This document shows, in pieces, positions 1 through 6,727 of a DNA stretch of 9,161 bases; position 1 is the first letter of the stretch; each line of letters opens with the position of its first letter. Origin of the DNA: Caldilineales bacterium (GTDB lineage Bacteria > Chloroflexota > Anaerolineae > JAAEKA01); the NCBI GenBank assembly GCA_021463315.1, contig JAJTXO010000112.1, positions 1-9,161 on the forward strand. Direction: 5' to 3'. Under the pieces are notes generated by a model. It saw only the letters and a program-made list of their open reading frames with translations. It made no database searches and had not been told where the DNA came from. The translations under genes were made by a program, and so were the position numbers.

Positions 1-2
1 TC

Positions 3-74
3 CCCATTCACCAACCCACCAATCTACCAATCTACCACCCTACCAATCTACCAACCCACCACTCTACCACCCCA
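3..74. repeat. 8-bp tandem repeat abutting the aroKB start codon
   Basis: From 11 to 74 the sequence divides exactly into eight 8-bp units of the form CCAATCTA (variants CCAACCCA, CCACCCTA, CCACTCTA, CCACCCCA); a further degenerate unit, CCCATTCA, occupies 3-10. The last unit ends immediately before the ATG at 75. The first 74 bases contain no G at all, so no Shine-Dalgarno sequence can exist here. The tract may extend to the left of the window. Its role is unknown: it could be an unstructured C/A-rich leader or simple-sequence DNA. Confidence 0.9.
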
Positions 75-1658
75 ATGACTACCCCCAACATCATCCTCAC
101 CGGCTTCATGGGAACTGGCAAGACCACAGCAGGCCAGGCCGTCGCCGAGCGGCTGGGCCGCTGGTTCGTGGACATGGACGCGGTCATCGAACGGCGCGCG
201 GGCAAGCCAGTGAGCGCGATCTTCCGCGACGAGGGCGAGCCAGCCTTTCGCCGCCTGGAGGCCGAGCTGTGCCGTGAGCTGGCGCGCGAGCGCAACCTGG
301 TGATCGCGGCCGGCGGCGGCGCGCTGATCGACGAAGAGAACCGGAGAGCGCTGGGCGAAAGCGGCCTGCTGATCTGCCTGGCCGCGCCGGTCGATGCCCT
401 GCTGGCGCGGCTGGAGGGCGACGCCGATCGCCCGCTGCTGGCTGGCCCCGATCGCCGGGCGCGCGTCGAGGCGCTGTTGGCCCAGCGCGCGGCCGCCTAC
501 GCCGCCATGCCCCATCACATCGACACCGGCGGCCTGACGGTGGAGCAGACGGCCGAGCGGATCATCCGTCTGGCGCGGCGAGTCGGGCCCGGTCCGCTGC
601 GCATCCCCATCAGCTATCCGGGCGGCAGCTATCAGGTGCTGATCGCGGGCGGTCTACTGGCCGAGCTGGGGCCGGCCTTGCTCGACGCGGACCTGCCACC
701 CGGTCGCTGCGCGCTGGTCAGCCAGCCAGCCATCGCCGCGGCTCACGCTGGCCCTCTGGTGGAGAGTCTGCGCGAGGCCGGCTTCGACCCGGCGCTGGTG
801 GAGATGCCCGACGGCGAGATGCACAAGACGTTGGCCACGGTGGCTGGGCTGTACGATGCCTTCGTGGCCGCGGGGCTGGAGCGACGCAGCCCGGTGATTG
901 CCCTGGGCGGCGGCGTGGTGGGGGACGTGGCCGGCTTTGCCGCGGCCACCTACCTGCGCGGCGTGCCCTTCGTCCAGGCGCCCACCAGCCTGCTGGCCAT
1001 GGTCGATGCCAGCGTAGGAGGCAAGACCGGCGTGGACCTGCCCCAGGGCAAGAACCTGGTGGGCGCGTTCAAACAGCCCGCGCTGGTGGCCATCGACCCG
1101 GAGGCGCTCAAGACGCTGCCCTCGGACGAGTTTCGCAGCGGCCTGGCCGAGGTGGTGAAGCAGGGCATGATCGGCGATCCCGGCCTGTTCGAGACCCTGG
1201 AGGGCCGCGGGGTGTTGTCGCTGGACGAATTGGTGGCGCGTGCGGTGCAGGTCAAGGCGACCGTGGTGCAGGAAGATCCGCTGGAGCAGGGCCGGCGCGC
1301 GGTGTTGAACCTGGGCCACACCTTCGGCCACGCCTTCGAGACGCTGTCGGGCTATCGGCTGCGCCATGGCGAGGCAGTGGCGGTGGGGCTGGCCGGCGCG
1401 ACCCGGCTGGCTGGGCGGCTGGGCCTGTGTGATCCGGCGCTGACGCCGCGCATCGAGACATTGCTGGATCGGCTGGGCCTGCCGATCCGTGCGCCCGGCT
1501 ATGATCCAGAGCAGGTGCTGGCGGCCATGAGCGTCGACAAGAAGCGCGTGGCTGGCCGGCTGCGTTTCATCCTGCCGCGCGCGGTGGGCGATGTCGATCT
1601 CTTCGACGATGTGCCGGCGCAGCAGGTGCTGGCCGTCCTCGCCGAGCTGGCTGGCTGA
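75..1658 (+). CDS. aroKB: Bifunctional shikimate kinase / 3-dehydroquinate synthase (AroK-AroB fusion)
   Basis: This 527-residue cytosolic protein joins two shikimate-pathway enzymes. The N-terminal part (about 1-170) is shikimate kinase, which phosphorylates shikimate with ATP: Walker A GFMGTGKT at 10-17, the shikimate-binding DMD at 33-35, Arg59, the GGG at 80-82 and the lid Arg119 (ADRPLL). The C-terminal part (about 173-527) is 3-dehydroquinate synthase, which cyclises DAHP using NAD and a divalent metal: GGGVVGD at 278-284, the SVGGKTGVD block at 313-321, and likely metal ligands Glu359 (LAEVVKQ), His415 (NLGHTFGH) and His431 (RHGEAV). Both halves look intact and no stop separates them. 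The steps are not consecutive (AroB is step 2, AroK step 5), so this is not simple channelling. The ATG at 75 fits the usual AroK N-terminus but has no Shine-Dalgarno sequence, because the upstream DNA is a G-free repeat. The next gene has its own promoter, so aroKB may end a unit that begins outside the window. Confidence 0.96.
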   Translation: MTTPNIILTGFMGTGKTTAGQAVAERLGRWFVDMDAVIERRAGKPVSAIFRDEGEPAFRRLEAELCRELARERNLVIAAGGGALIDEENRRALGESGLLICLAAPVDALLARLEGDADRPLLAGPDRRARVEALLAQRAAAYAAMPHHIDTGGLTVEQTAERIIRLARRVGPGPLRIPISYPGGSYQVLIAGGLLAELGPALLDADLPPGRCALVSQPAIAAAHAGPLVESLREAGFDPALVEMPDGEMHKTLATVAGLYDAFVAAGLERRSPVIALGGGVVGDVAGFAAATYLRGVPFVQAPTSLLAMVDASVGGKTGVDLPQGKNLVGAFKQPALVAIDPEALKTLPSDEFRSGLAEVVKQGMIGDPGLFETLEGRGVLSLDELVARAVQVKATVVQEDPLEQGRRAVLNLGHTFGHAFETLSGYRLRHGEAVAVGLAGATRLAGRLGLCDPALTPRIETLLDRLGLPIRAPGYDPEQVLAAMSVDKKRVAGRLRFILPRAVGDVDLFDDVPAQQVLAVLAELAG

Positions 1659-1755
1659 CCCGGCTGACATCTGCGCCGCGTCTGCGCTCCGATGCAGGCG
1701 CAGGTGAGCCTCGACGCCGTTCTGCGTTGGCTTTGCCATCGCGCGAGTCGGAAAC

Positions 1756-1784
1756 TTGCCATCGCCGCTGGCTTGTGCTAAAAT
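1756..1784 (+). promoter_or_regulatory. Sigma70-like promoter for pckG
   Basis: A -35 box TTGCCA (1756-1761) and a -10 box TAAAAT (1779-1784) are separated by exactly 17 bp, and TGC just before the -10 makes an extended -10. Each hexamer matches consensus at five of six positions. Transcription should begin near 1790-1791, giving a leader of about 87 nt before the pckG ATG at 1878. Confidence 0.75.
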
Positions 1785-1877
1785 CCACGAACGTAAAACA
1801 TGCCCCGAACATTGCCGCCGAGCCATGTATGGACGGCGCTGACGAACGATCATTCAGCTCAGCAAAGGACAAAACCT

Positions 1878-3713
1878 ATGACCATCAACCATCCAGCCAA
1901 CCTGAAGCACGACAAGCTGCGCGCCTGGGTCGAGGAAATGGCCGCCCTGTGCCAGCCAGACAGCGTCCATTGGTGCGACGGATCGCAGAAGGAATATGAC
2001 GAACTGTGTGCGCAGATGGTTCAGTCGGGCACCTTCATCAAGCTCGACGAGAAGAAGCGCCCCAACTCCTTCCTGGCCTTCTCCGACCCCAGCGATGTGG
2101 CGCGGGTCGAGGACCGCACCTACATCTGCAGCGTCGACAAGAACGACGCCGGGCCGACCAACAACTGGATGGACCCGGCCGAGATGCATGGCATCATGGA
2201 TAAGCTGTTCGATGGCTGCATGCGCGGGCGCACCATGTATGTAATCCCCTTCAGCATGGGCCCGCTGGGCTCGCACATCGCCCAGATCGGCGTGGAGATC
2301 ACCGATTCGCCCTACGTGGTGGTGAATATGCGCATCATGACCCGCATGGGCAGCGCGGTGATCGATGTGCTGGGCGAGGATGGCGACTTCGTGCCCGCCA
2401 TGCACACCGTGGGCGCGCCGCTGGAGCCGGGCCAGCAGGATGTGCCCTGGCCTTGCAACCCCACGGTCAAGTACATCGTCCACTTCCCCGAGGAGCGCTC
2501 GATCTGGTCCTACGGCAGCGGCTACGGCGGCAACGCGCTGCTGGGCAAGAAGTGCCTGGCGCTGCGCATCGCCTCGGTGATGGCGCGGGACGAGGGCTGG
2601 CTGGCTGAGCACATGCTGATTCTGGGTGTGGAAGACCCCCAGGGCGCGAAGAGCTACGTGGCGGCCGCCTTCCCCAGCGCCTGCGGCAAGACCAACTTCG
2701 CCATGCTGATCCCGCCCGCCTCCTTCGAGGGCTGGAAGGTGACCACGGTGGGCGACGACATCGCCTGGATCAAGCTGGGCCAGGATGGCCGTTTGCATGC
2801 CATCAACCCGGAGGCTGGCTACTTCGGTGTGGCGCCTGGCACCTCCGAGAAGACCAACCCCAACGCGATGCTGGCGTGCAGCCGCGACACCATCTTCACC
2901 AACGTGGCGCTGACTCCCGATGGCGATGTGTGGTGGGAAGGAATGACCAAGACTCCGCCCGCGCAGGCCATCGACTGGCAGCGCAAGGAGTGGACGCCCG
3001 ACAGCGGCCGCAAGGCGGCGCATCCCAACGCCCGCTTCACAGCCCCGGCCAGCAACAACCCGGCCATCGATCCGGCCTGGGAAGATCCGGCCGGCGTGCC
3101 CATCGCGGCCTTCATCTTCGGCGGCCGGCGCAGCAACACGGTGCCGCTGATCATGCAGGCCACCAACTGGGTGCATGGCGTCTACATCGCCGCCACCATG
3201 GGCTCGGAGACCACCGCGGCCGCCTTCGGCCAGATGGGCGTGGTGCGCCGTGATCCCTTCGCCATGCTGCCCTTCGCCGGCTATCACATGGCCGATTACT
3301 TCGATCACTGGCTGGACTTCGGCCGCACCATCCCCAACCCGCCGCGCATCTTCAGCGTCAACTGGTTCCGCACGGACAAGGATGGCCACTTCGCCTGGCC
3401 CGGCTTTGGTGAGAACATGCGGGTGCTGAAGTGGATCGTCGAGCGCGCCCACGACCGCGGCGCCGCCGTCGAAAGCCCCATCGGCTGGATGCCCCGCTAC
3501 GAGGATCTGGACTGGACCGGCCTGGACTTCAGCCGCGAGCAGTTCAACGAGATCATGAGCGTGGACCGCGACCAGTGGAAGCAGGAGATCCTCAACCACG
3601 AGGAGCTGTTCATCCGCCTCTACGATCAGTTGCCCAGAGAGATGCTGTTCCAGAAGGAGCTGCTGCTCTCCAGCCTGTGGCGCTCGCCGGAGCACTGGGA
3701 TCCCGGCGTGTAG
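1878..3713 (+). CDS. pckG: Phosphoenolpyruvate carboxykinase, GTP-dependent
   Basis: This 611-residue enzyme interconverts oxaloacetate and phosphoenolpyruvate plus CO2 with GTP/GDP, in gluconeogenesis or anaplerosis in the cytosol. The full family architecture is visible: substrate Arg76 (VARVEDR), the YGSGYGGN loop at 212-219, Mn-ligand candidates Lys225, His245 and Asp294, the P-loop with reactive cysteine SACGKTN at 267-273, kinase motif VGDDIAW at 291-297, active-site Arg386 and Arg417, and the guanine-stacking aromatics Phe497, Phe506 and Phe510 that mark the GTP rather than the ATP family. Length is normal for GTP-PEPCK. I chose the ATG at 1878 because AAAGGA (1864-1869) precedes it at good spacing. 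An in-frame ATG at 1800 would add 26 unconserved residues and lies only about 9 nt from the predicted transcript start. The gene has its own promoter and ends before the hairpin at 3776-3807. Confidence 0.98.
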   Translation: MTINHPANLKHDKLRAWVEEMAALCQPDSVHWCDGSQKEYDELCAQMVQSGTFIKLDEKKRPNSFLAFSDPSDVARVEDRTYICSVDKNDAGPTNNWMDPAEMHGIMDKLFDGCMRGRTMYVIPFSMGPLGSHIAQIGVEITDSPYVVVNMRIMTRMGSAVIDVLGEDGDFVPAMHTVGAPLEPGQQDVPWPCNPTVKYIVHFPEERSIWSYGSGYGGNALLGKKCLALRIASVMARDEGWLAEHMLILGVEDPQGAKSYVAAAFPSACGKTNFAMLIPPASFEGWKVTTVGDDIAWIKLGQDGRLHAINPEAGYFGVAPGTSEKTNPNAMLACSRDTIFTNVALTPDGDVWWEGMTKTPPAQAIDWQRKEWTPDSGRKAAHPNARFTAPASNNPAIDPAWEDPAGVPIAAFIFGGRRSNTVPLIMQATNWVHGVYIAATMGSETTAAAFGQMGVVRRDPFAMLPFAGYHMADYFDHWLDFGRTIPNPPRIFSVNWFRTDKDGHFAWPGFGENMRVLKWIVERAHDRGAAVESPIGWMPRYEDLDWTGLDFSREQFNEIMSVDRDQWKQEILNHEELFIRLYDQLPREMLFQKELLLSSLWRSPEHWDPGV

Positions 3714-3775
3714 CAGATCGGCGCGGCTGAGGGCAGGCTTCAAGGCCGCGGTTGTCAGCAACAGATGATGCAAGG

Positions 3776-3807
3776 AAGGCCGCATCCGATTCGGATGCGG
3801 CCTTTTT
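3776..3807 (+). terminator. Rho-independent terminator of pckG, probably shared with the convergent operon
   Basis: The arms 3776-3789 and 3791-3804 are fully complementary (core GGCCGCATCC / GGATGCGGCC) around a central T, so the real loop is probably 3-5 nt. TTTTT follows at 3803-3807 on the plus strand. The hairpin lies 62 bp after pckG and directly beyond the stop codon (3809-3807) of the minus-strand phosphatase gene, so it can stop transcription from both sides. The minus-strand exit is less T-rich, so termination in that direction is less certain. Confidence 0.88.
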
Positions 3808-4334
3808 CAGCCTGCTGGCTCGGCCCATTGTTGCACGTAAGCCGCTTGGTCCGGCGTCTCCGGCGAGCGAGGATGGCGGGTGCGCTTCTCCACTGTCTGC
3901 CAATGACGGGCGATCTCGGCCAGGGCCTGCTCGCCGCTGCAGCCATGCCGCACCAGGTGGCAGCCGACCACCGTGCCGGTCCGCCCGACGCCGCCCCAAC
4001 AGTGGACGTAGACCGTGTGGCCGGCCGCGCTGGCCTCGTCGATCCGATCCAGGATGGCCGCCATGAACTGGGGCGAGCGAGGCAGGCCAAAATCGCGGAT
4101 GCCCATGCGCTGATAGACGATGGGCTGGCCGTTGGCCGTGCGCTCCGGCAGCCAGTGGCTGTAGGGCGCCAGCTCTCCCTCCTGAGTCAGGTCCAGAAAA
4201 CAGGTGACGCCGCTGGCAAGAAAGGCCTGCAGGCGTTGCTGGGCGATCGCGTCGTCCCAATGGCCGGGATATTCGCCGGCCAACAGGCGCGGGTTGACCC
4301 AGTAGGTGTTGGCGTTGGGACGTGATGCAGACAT
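3807..4334 (-). CDS. Dual-specificity / tyrosine phosphatase family protein
   Basis: This 175-residue protein has the cysteine-phosphatase signature HCWGGVGRTGT at 111-121: nucleophile Cys112, phosphate-binding Arg118 and Thr119. Asp81 in RDFGLP is a good candidate general acid, and SPETPDQ near 157-163 lies where the Q-loop sits in this family. No signal peptide or membrane segment is visible, so it is probably cytosolic. The family removes phosphate from Ser/Thr/Tyr residues or from small phosphorylated molecules; the substrate cannot be read from the sequence. The ATG at 4334 has GGAG five bases upstream. The gene follows zwf on the same strand after 55 bp with no visible terminator, so it is probably the last gene of that operon and ends at the shared terminator. 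Confidence 0.88.
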   Translation of the reverse strand: MSASRPNANTYWVNPRLLAGEYPGHWDDAIAQQRLQAFLASGVTCFLDLTQEGELAPYSHWLPERTANGQPIVYQRMGIRDFGLPRSPQFMAAILDRIDEASAAGHTVYVHCWGGVGRTGTVVGCHLVRHGCSGEQALAEIARHWQTVEKRTRHPRSPETPDQAAYVQQWAEPAG

Positions 4335-4389
4335 ATCCGCTCCGTTCAGAGTGATCCGGCCGCCGGTGGGTGGCCGAACAGGGTGTCAT

Positions 4390-5928
4390 CTAGAACTGCG
4401 CGCAGCCGCTCATCCAGACCGCGCCATCGCGTGCCAGCAGTTCGTCGGCCTCGCGCGGTCCCCAAGAGCCTGGCTCGTAGAAGGCCAGCGGAGCAAGGCC
4501 CTGCTCCCAGCCCTGCAAAATCGGGTCCACCACCTGCCAGGAGAGCTCGATCTCATCGCTGCGCGCGAACAGCGAGGCGTCCCCTTGCAGCGTATCCAGC
4601 AGCAGACGCTCGTAGGCCTCGGGCAGCTCGTCGCCGAAGTCCGATTCGTACTGAAAGGTCATATCGACCGTCTGCGTGCGCATGCCCGCGCCCGGCAACT
4701 TGGTGTTGAAGGTGAGATGGATGCCTTCGTCGGGCTGGATGCAGATGTTCAGGCTGTTGGGCGGACGGATGCTGGCATAGTCCTTGGCGAACATCAGGTG
4801 CGGCACCCGTTTGAAGCGCACCACGATCTCCGTGGTCTTGGTCTTGAGCAGCTTGCCGGAGCGAACGTAGAAGGGCACTCCCTGCCAGCGCCAGTTGTCC
4901 ACGAACAGCTTGAGCGCGGCGTAGGTGGCCGTTTCAGACCGGGGATCGACCCCCTCCTCGCGACGGTAGGTTGGACCATTCTTGGCGCGATATTGCGCGC
5001 GCACGCTGCATGCGCCGGCCTCGCGCGGCTCAGTGGAGCGAAGCGCCTCCAGCACCTTGACCTTTTCGTTGCGCAGCGCGGTGGCGTTCAGCGCCACCGG
5101 CGGCTCCATCGCGCTCAGTGTCAGCAGTTGCAGCGCGTGGTTCTGGATCATATCGCGCACCACGCCGGCCTGGTCGTAGTAGCCGCCTCGCTTGCCAACG
5201 CCGACGCTCTCGGCCACGGTGATCTGCACCGAGTTGACGTAGTTGCGATTCCACAGCGGCTCGAAGATGGCGTTGGCAAAGCGCAACACCAGCAGGTTCT
5301 GCACCGTCTCTTTGCCCAGATAGTGGTCGATGCGGTAGATCTGTTCCTCGTCGAACACCTCATGAACGGCGGCGTTCAAGGCACGCGCGGAGGCCAGATC
5401 GTGGCCGAAGGGCTTTTCGATGACGATGCGCCGCCAGCCGCTTTCACTCGCGGCCAGACCGGCCGCGCCCAGGTGAGCCACGATGGGCTGATAGAGCTGC
5501 GGCGGCGTGGAGAGATAGAAGAGAACGTTGTCGCTGCCCAGCTCTGCACTCAGCGCAGCCAGTCGCTGGGCCAGCAACTGGTAGCTATCCCGGTCCTCGT
5601 AGCCGATGGACAGATAGCTCAGCTTGTTGGCGAAGGTCTCCCACGGCAGGCGCTCATCAGGTTTGACGCGGGCGTTGGCCGCCACCCCTTCCCGCAACTG
5701 CGCGCGAAAGGCTTCATCGCTCAACGGGCTGCGCGCCACGCCCAGCACGGCGTAGCGCTCCGGCAGCAAGCGCTGGCTGGCCAGCGTGTGCAGCGCCGGC
5801 GCCAGCTTGCGCTGCGTCAGGTCGCCCGACGCACCGAAGATGACAATCACCACCGGCCGGGAGGGCGCGGTGTGGTTCTTATCCTGGCGGGATGTGGCGT
5901 TGGGCAGCAGATGGGTGGAGACTGACAT
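4390..5928 (-). CDS. zwf: Glucose-6-phosphate 1-dehydrogenase
   Basis: This 512-residue cytosolic enzyme oxidises glucose 6-phosphate to 6-phosphoglucono-lactone with NAD(P)+, the entry step of the oxidative pentose phosphate pathway. The N-terminal Rossmann domain carries the dinucleotide motif FGASGDLTQRKL at 31-42. Substrate and catalytic motifs follow: EKPFGHDL at 171-178, RIDHYLGKE at 199-207, and the likely catalytic base His264 in IQNHALQLL. The C-terminal beta domain (WRWQGVPFYVRSGKLL at 347-362) is intact, and length is typical. The first 24 residues are a family-atypical polar stretch, but the ATG is supported by GGAAAGG about 9 bases upstream. The gene lies 43 bp after the B2-like gene and 55 bp before the phosphatase gene, all on the minus strand. 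No 6-phosphogluconolactonase or 6-phosphogluconate dehydrogenase gene is nearby. Confidence 0.98.
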   Translation of the reverse strand: MSVSTHLLPNATSRQDKNHTAPSRPVVIVIFGASGDLTQRKLAPALHTLASQRLLPERYAVLGVARSPLSDEAFRAQLREGVAANARVKPDERLPWETFANKLSYLSIGYEDRDSYQLLAQRLAALSAELGSDNVLFYLSTPPQLYQPIVAHLGAAGLAASESGWRRIVIEKPFGHDLASARALNAAVHEVFDEEQIYRIDHYLGKETVQNLLVLRFANAIFEPLWNRNYVNSVQITVAESVGVGKRGGYYDQAGVVRDMIQNHALQLLTLSAMEPPVALNATALRNEKVKVLEALRSTEPREAGACSVRAQYRAKNGPTYRREEGVDPRSETATYAALKLFVDNWRWQGVPFYVRSGKLLKTKTTEIVVRFKRVPHLMFAKDYASIRPPNSLNICIQPDEGIHLTFNTKLPGAGMRTQTVDMTFQYESDFGDELPEAYERLLLDTLQGDASLFARSDEIELSWQVVDPILQGWEQGLAPLAFYEPGSWGPREADELLARDGAVWMSGCAQF

Positions 5929-5971
5929 GATGCATGACCTTTCCGAGGGCCGGGACAGCGGACCAGCCAGA

Positions 5972-6463
5972 TCAAGGCCTGGCGCCTTGGCTGGCTTCGG
6001 CAGCGGGATAGCTCCACATCAAGGTGTGCGCCAACACGTGCTCAGCTTTTTCGTGGTACGGCTGGCCATGCAGCGTTAGCCAGGCGTGACCGGCGATGTC
6101 CTGACCCTGGCGACGCGCGCCAAAGTGGATCACCACCGGCAGGCCGGCGCGCTGCAGGAAATGATAGCGCAACAGGGAGCGCCGCAGACAGATCCCCAGC
6201 GGCCGGCCGGCGCCGAACGCGGATAGCGCGTCCACGATGGCGCGGGTGGCGTCGAGACTCACCGCCTGCGGCTGGACTGGCGGGGTCAAGGCGAGCAGGG
6301 CCACGGGCAGCGGCTGCTCTAGCCGAGCGGGCAACTCGCGGGCCAGACCCAACGCCTCGATCAAGAGATGCCGCTGGGCGCGGTTGATCAAGGCGGCTGC
6401 GAGCACTGCGGCATAGCTCAAGCCGCGCTGCAGACGAATCAGCGCGCGCTTCAAGGGGAACAT
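5972..6463 (-). CDS. Stand-alone lasso-peptide B2 / transglutaminase-like superfamily protein
   Basis: From the ATG at 6463 the product is 163 residues. The C-terminal half resembles the B2 leader-peptidase family of lasso-peptide pathways (Transglut_core3 type). It shows GICLRRSLLRYHFLQRAGLP at 90-109 with candidate nucleophile Cys92, then GHAWLTLHGQPY at 125-136 with candidate His126. The third catalytic residue is less clear; Glu138 occupies roughly the place where the family has an acid. Residues 14-27 are a hydrophobic helix-like stretch, too short and charged at the edges to call a membrane segment. No precursor peptide, asparagine-synthetase-like cyclase or RRE protein is visible, so a lasso pathway is not supported here; the protein may be a cysteine peptidase of unknown role. 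The frame stays open to 6712, but that extension reads through palindromic repeats. The promoter position favours 6463; an ATG at 6472 overlaps the -10 box. No Shine-Dalgarno sequence precedes either start. It is probably the first gene of an operon with zwf. Confidence 0.75.
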   Translation of the reverse strand: MFPLKRALIRLQRGLSYAAVLAAALINRAQRHLLIEALGLARELPARLEQPLPVALLALTPPVQPQAVSLDATRAIVDALSAFGAGRPLGICLRRSLLRYHFLQRAGLPVVIHFGARRQGQDIAGHAWLTLHGQPYHEKAEHVLAHTLMWSYPAAEASQGARP

Positions 6464-6470
6464 GGGCGCC

Positions 6471-6500
6471 ATTATACTACCGGACGCGCGTTCCTGTAAA
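6471..6500 (-). promoter_or_regulatory. Sigma70-like promoter of the B2-zwf-phosphatase operon, apparently leaderless
   Basis: Reading the minus strand, TTTACA (6500-6495) is followed after 18 bp by a perfect TATAAT (6476-6471). The ATG at 6463 begins 7 bases after the -10 box, exactly where transcription should start on a purine. With no Shine-Dalgarno sequence before it, the simplest reading is a leaderless mRNA starting at the A of this ATG. Confidence 0.78.
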
Positions 6501-6572
6501 GCGTCATTGGCCCGCGGCCGCGTCGGTGGCCGTTGATTGAGTGGACATTCATGCGCTCTACGCACAACCGTC

Positions 6573-6632
6573 AATGAAAGCAGCGGGCTCGGTCGGCCCC
6601 TCCGGGGTGCTGCGCAAAGACCGGCCCGAGCG
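6573..6632. repeat. Palindromic repeat, copy A (60 bp)
   Basis: A 60-bp element whose ends GCTCGGTCGG and CCGGCCCGAGC are imperfectly complementary, forming a stem with a small internal loop. A second small hairpin, CCCCTCCGGGG, lies in its head. It is identical to copy C (6668-6727) except for one base, and related to copies B and D. It resembles REP/BIME-type or MITE-like extragenic elements. No coding role is likely. Confidence 0.85.
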
Positions 6633-6636
6633 ACAA

Positions 6637-6665
6637 GCGGGCTCGGTCGGAGACCGGCCCGAGCG
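6637..6665. repeat. Palindromic repeat, copy B (short form lacking the head)
   Basis: This copy matches the core of copy A exactly, except that 21 bases corresponding to the hairpin head (6597-6617 of copy A) are absent. The two stem arms, GGGCTCGGTCGG and CCGGCCCGAGCG, are thus joined by only AGA. It lies 4 bp after copy A and 2 bp before copy C. Confidence 0.85.
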
Positions 6666-6667
6666 GT

Positions 6668-6727
6668 AATGAAAGCAGCGGGTTCGGTCGGCCCCTCCGG
6701 GGTGCTGCGCAAAGACCGGCCCGAGCG
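6668..6727. repeat. Palindromic repeat, copy C (60 bp)
   Basis: This near-perfect second copy of element A, offset by 95 bp, differs only by GGGTTCGG in place of GGGCTCGG in the left arm. Together A, B and C form a compact cluster in the divergent intergenic region, well upstream of both promoters there. Confidence 0.85.

Noticed and set aside
1671..1703. Hairpin CTGCGCC/GGCGCAG after aroKB as a terminator
   Set aside because: The stem is only 7 bp with a 19-base loop and no T run; chance is a sufficient explanation in GC-rich DNA.
654..1853. A 399-residue minus-strand open frame antisense to aroKB
   Set aside because: The plus strand encodes a clear two-domain enzyme. The antisense frame is rich in His/Gln/Arg, as expected from the complement of GC-rich coding DNA, and has no recognisable motif.
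1800..1877. Start of pckG at the in-frame ATG at 1800
   Set aside because: It lies about 9 nt from the predicted transcript start with no Shine-Dalgarno sequence, whereas the ATG at 1878 has AAAGGA at proper spacing and gives the usual family length.
1854..3785. A 643-residue minus-strand open frame covering all of pckG
   Set aside because: It is the shadow of a highly conserved GTP-PEPCK gene; its composition is His/Ala/Gly-rich and it shows no domain.
4306..5925. A 539-residue plus-strand open frame antisense to zwf
   Set aside because: zwf on the minus strand has every family motif and a Shine-Dalgarno sequence; the plus-strand frame has none.
5972..6463. A lasso-peptide biosynthetic cluster
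   Set aside because: Only a B2-like protein is present. No precursor peptide, cyclase or RRE protein was seen on either strand nearby.
6464..6712. N-terminal extension of the B2-like protein back to 6712
   Set aside because: The extra residues are translations of the palindromic repeats and of the promoter itself; they cannot be part of a transcript starting near 6463.
6573..6727. CRISPR array
   Set aside because: The copies are palindromic elements separated by 4 and 2 bp, with one internally deleted; there are no unique spacers and no cas genes.
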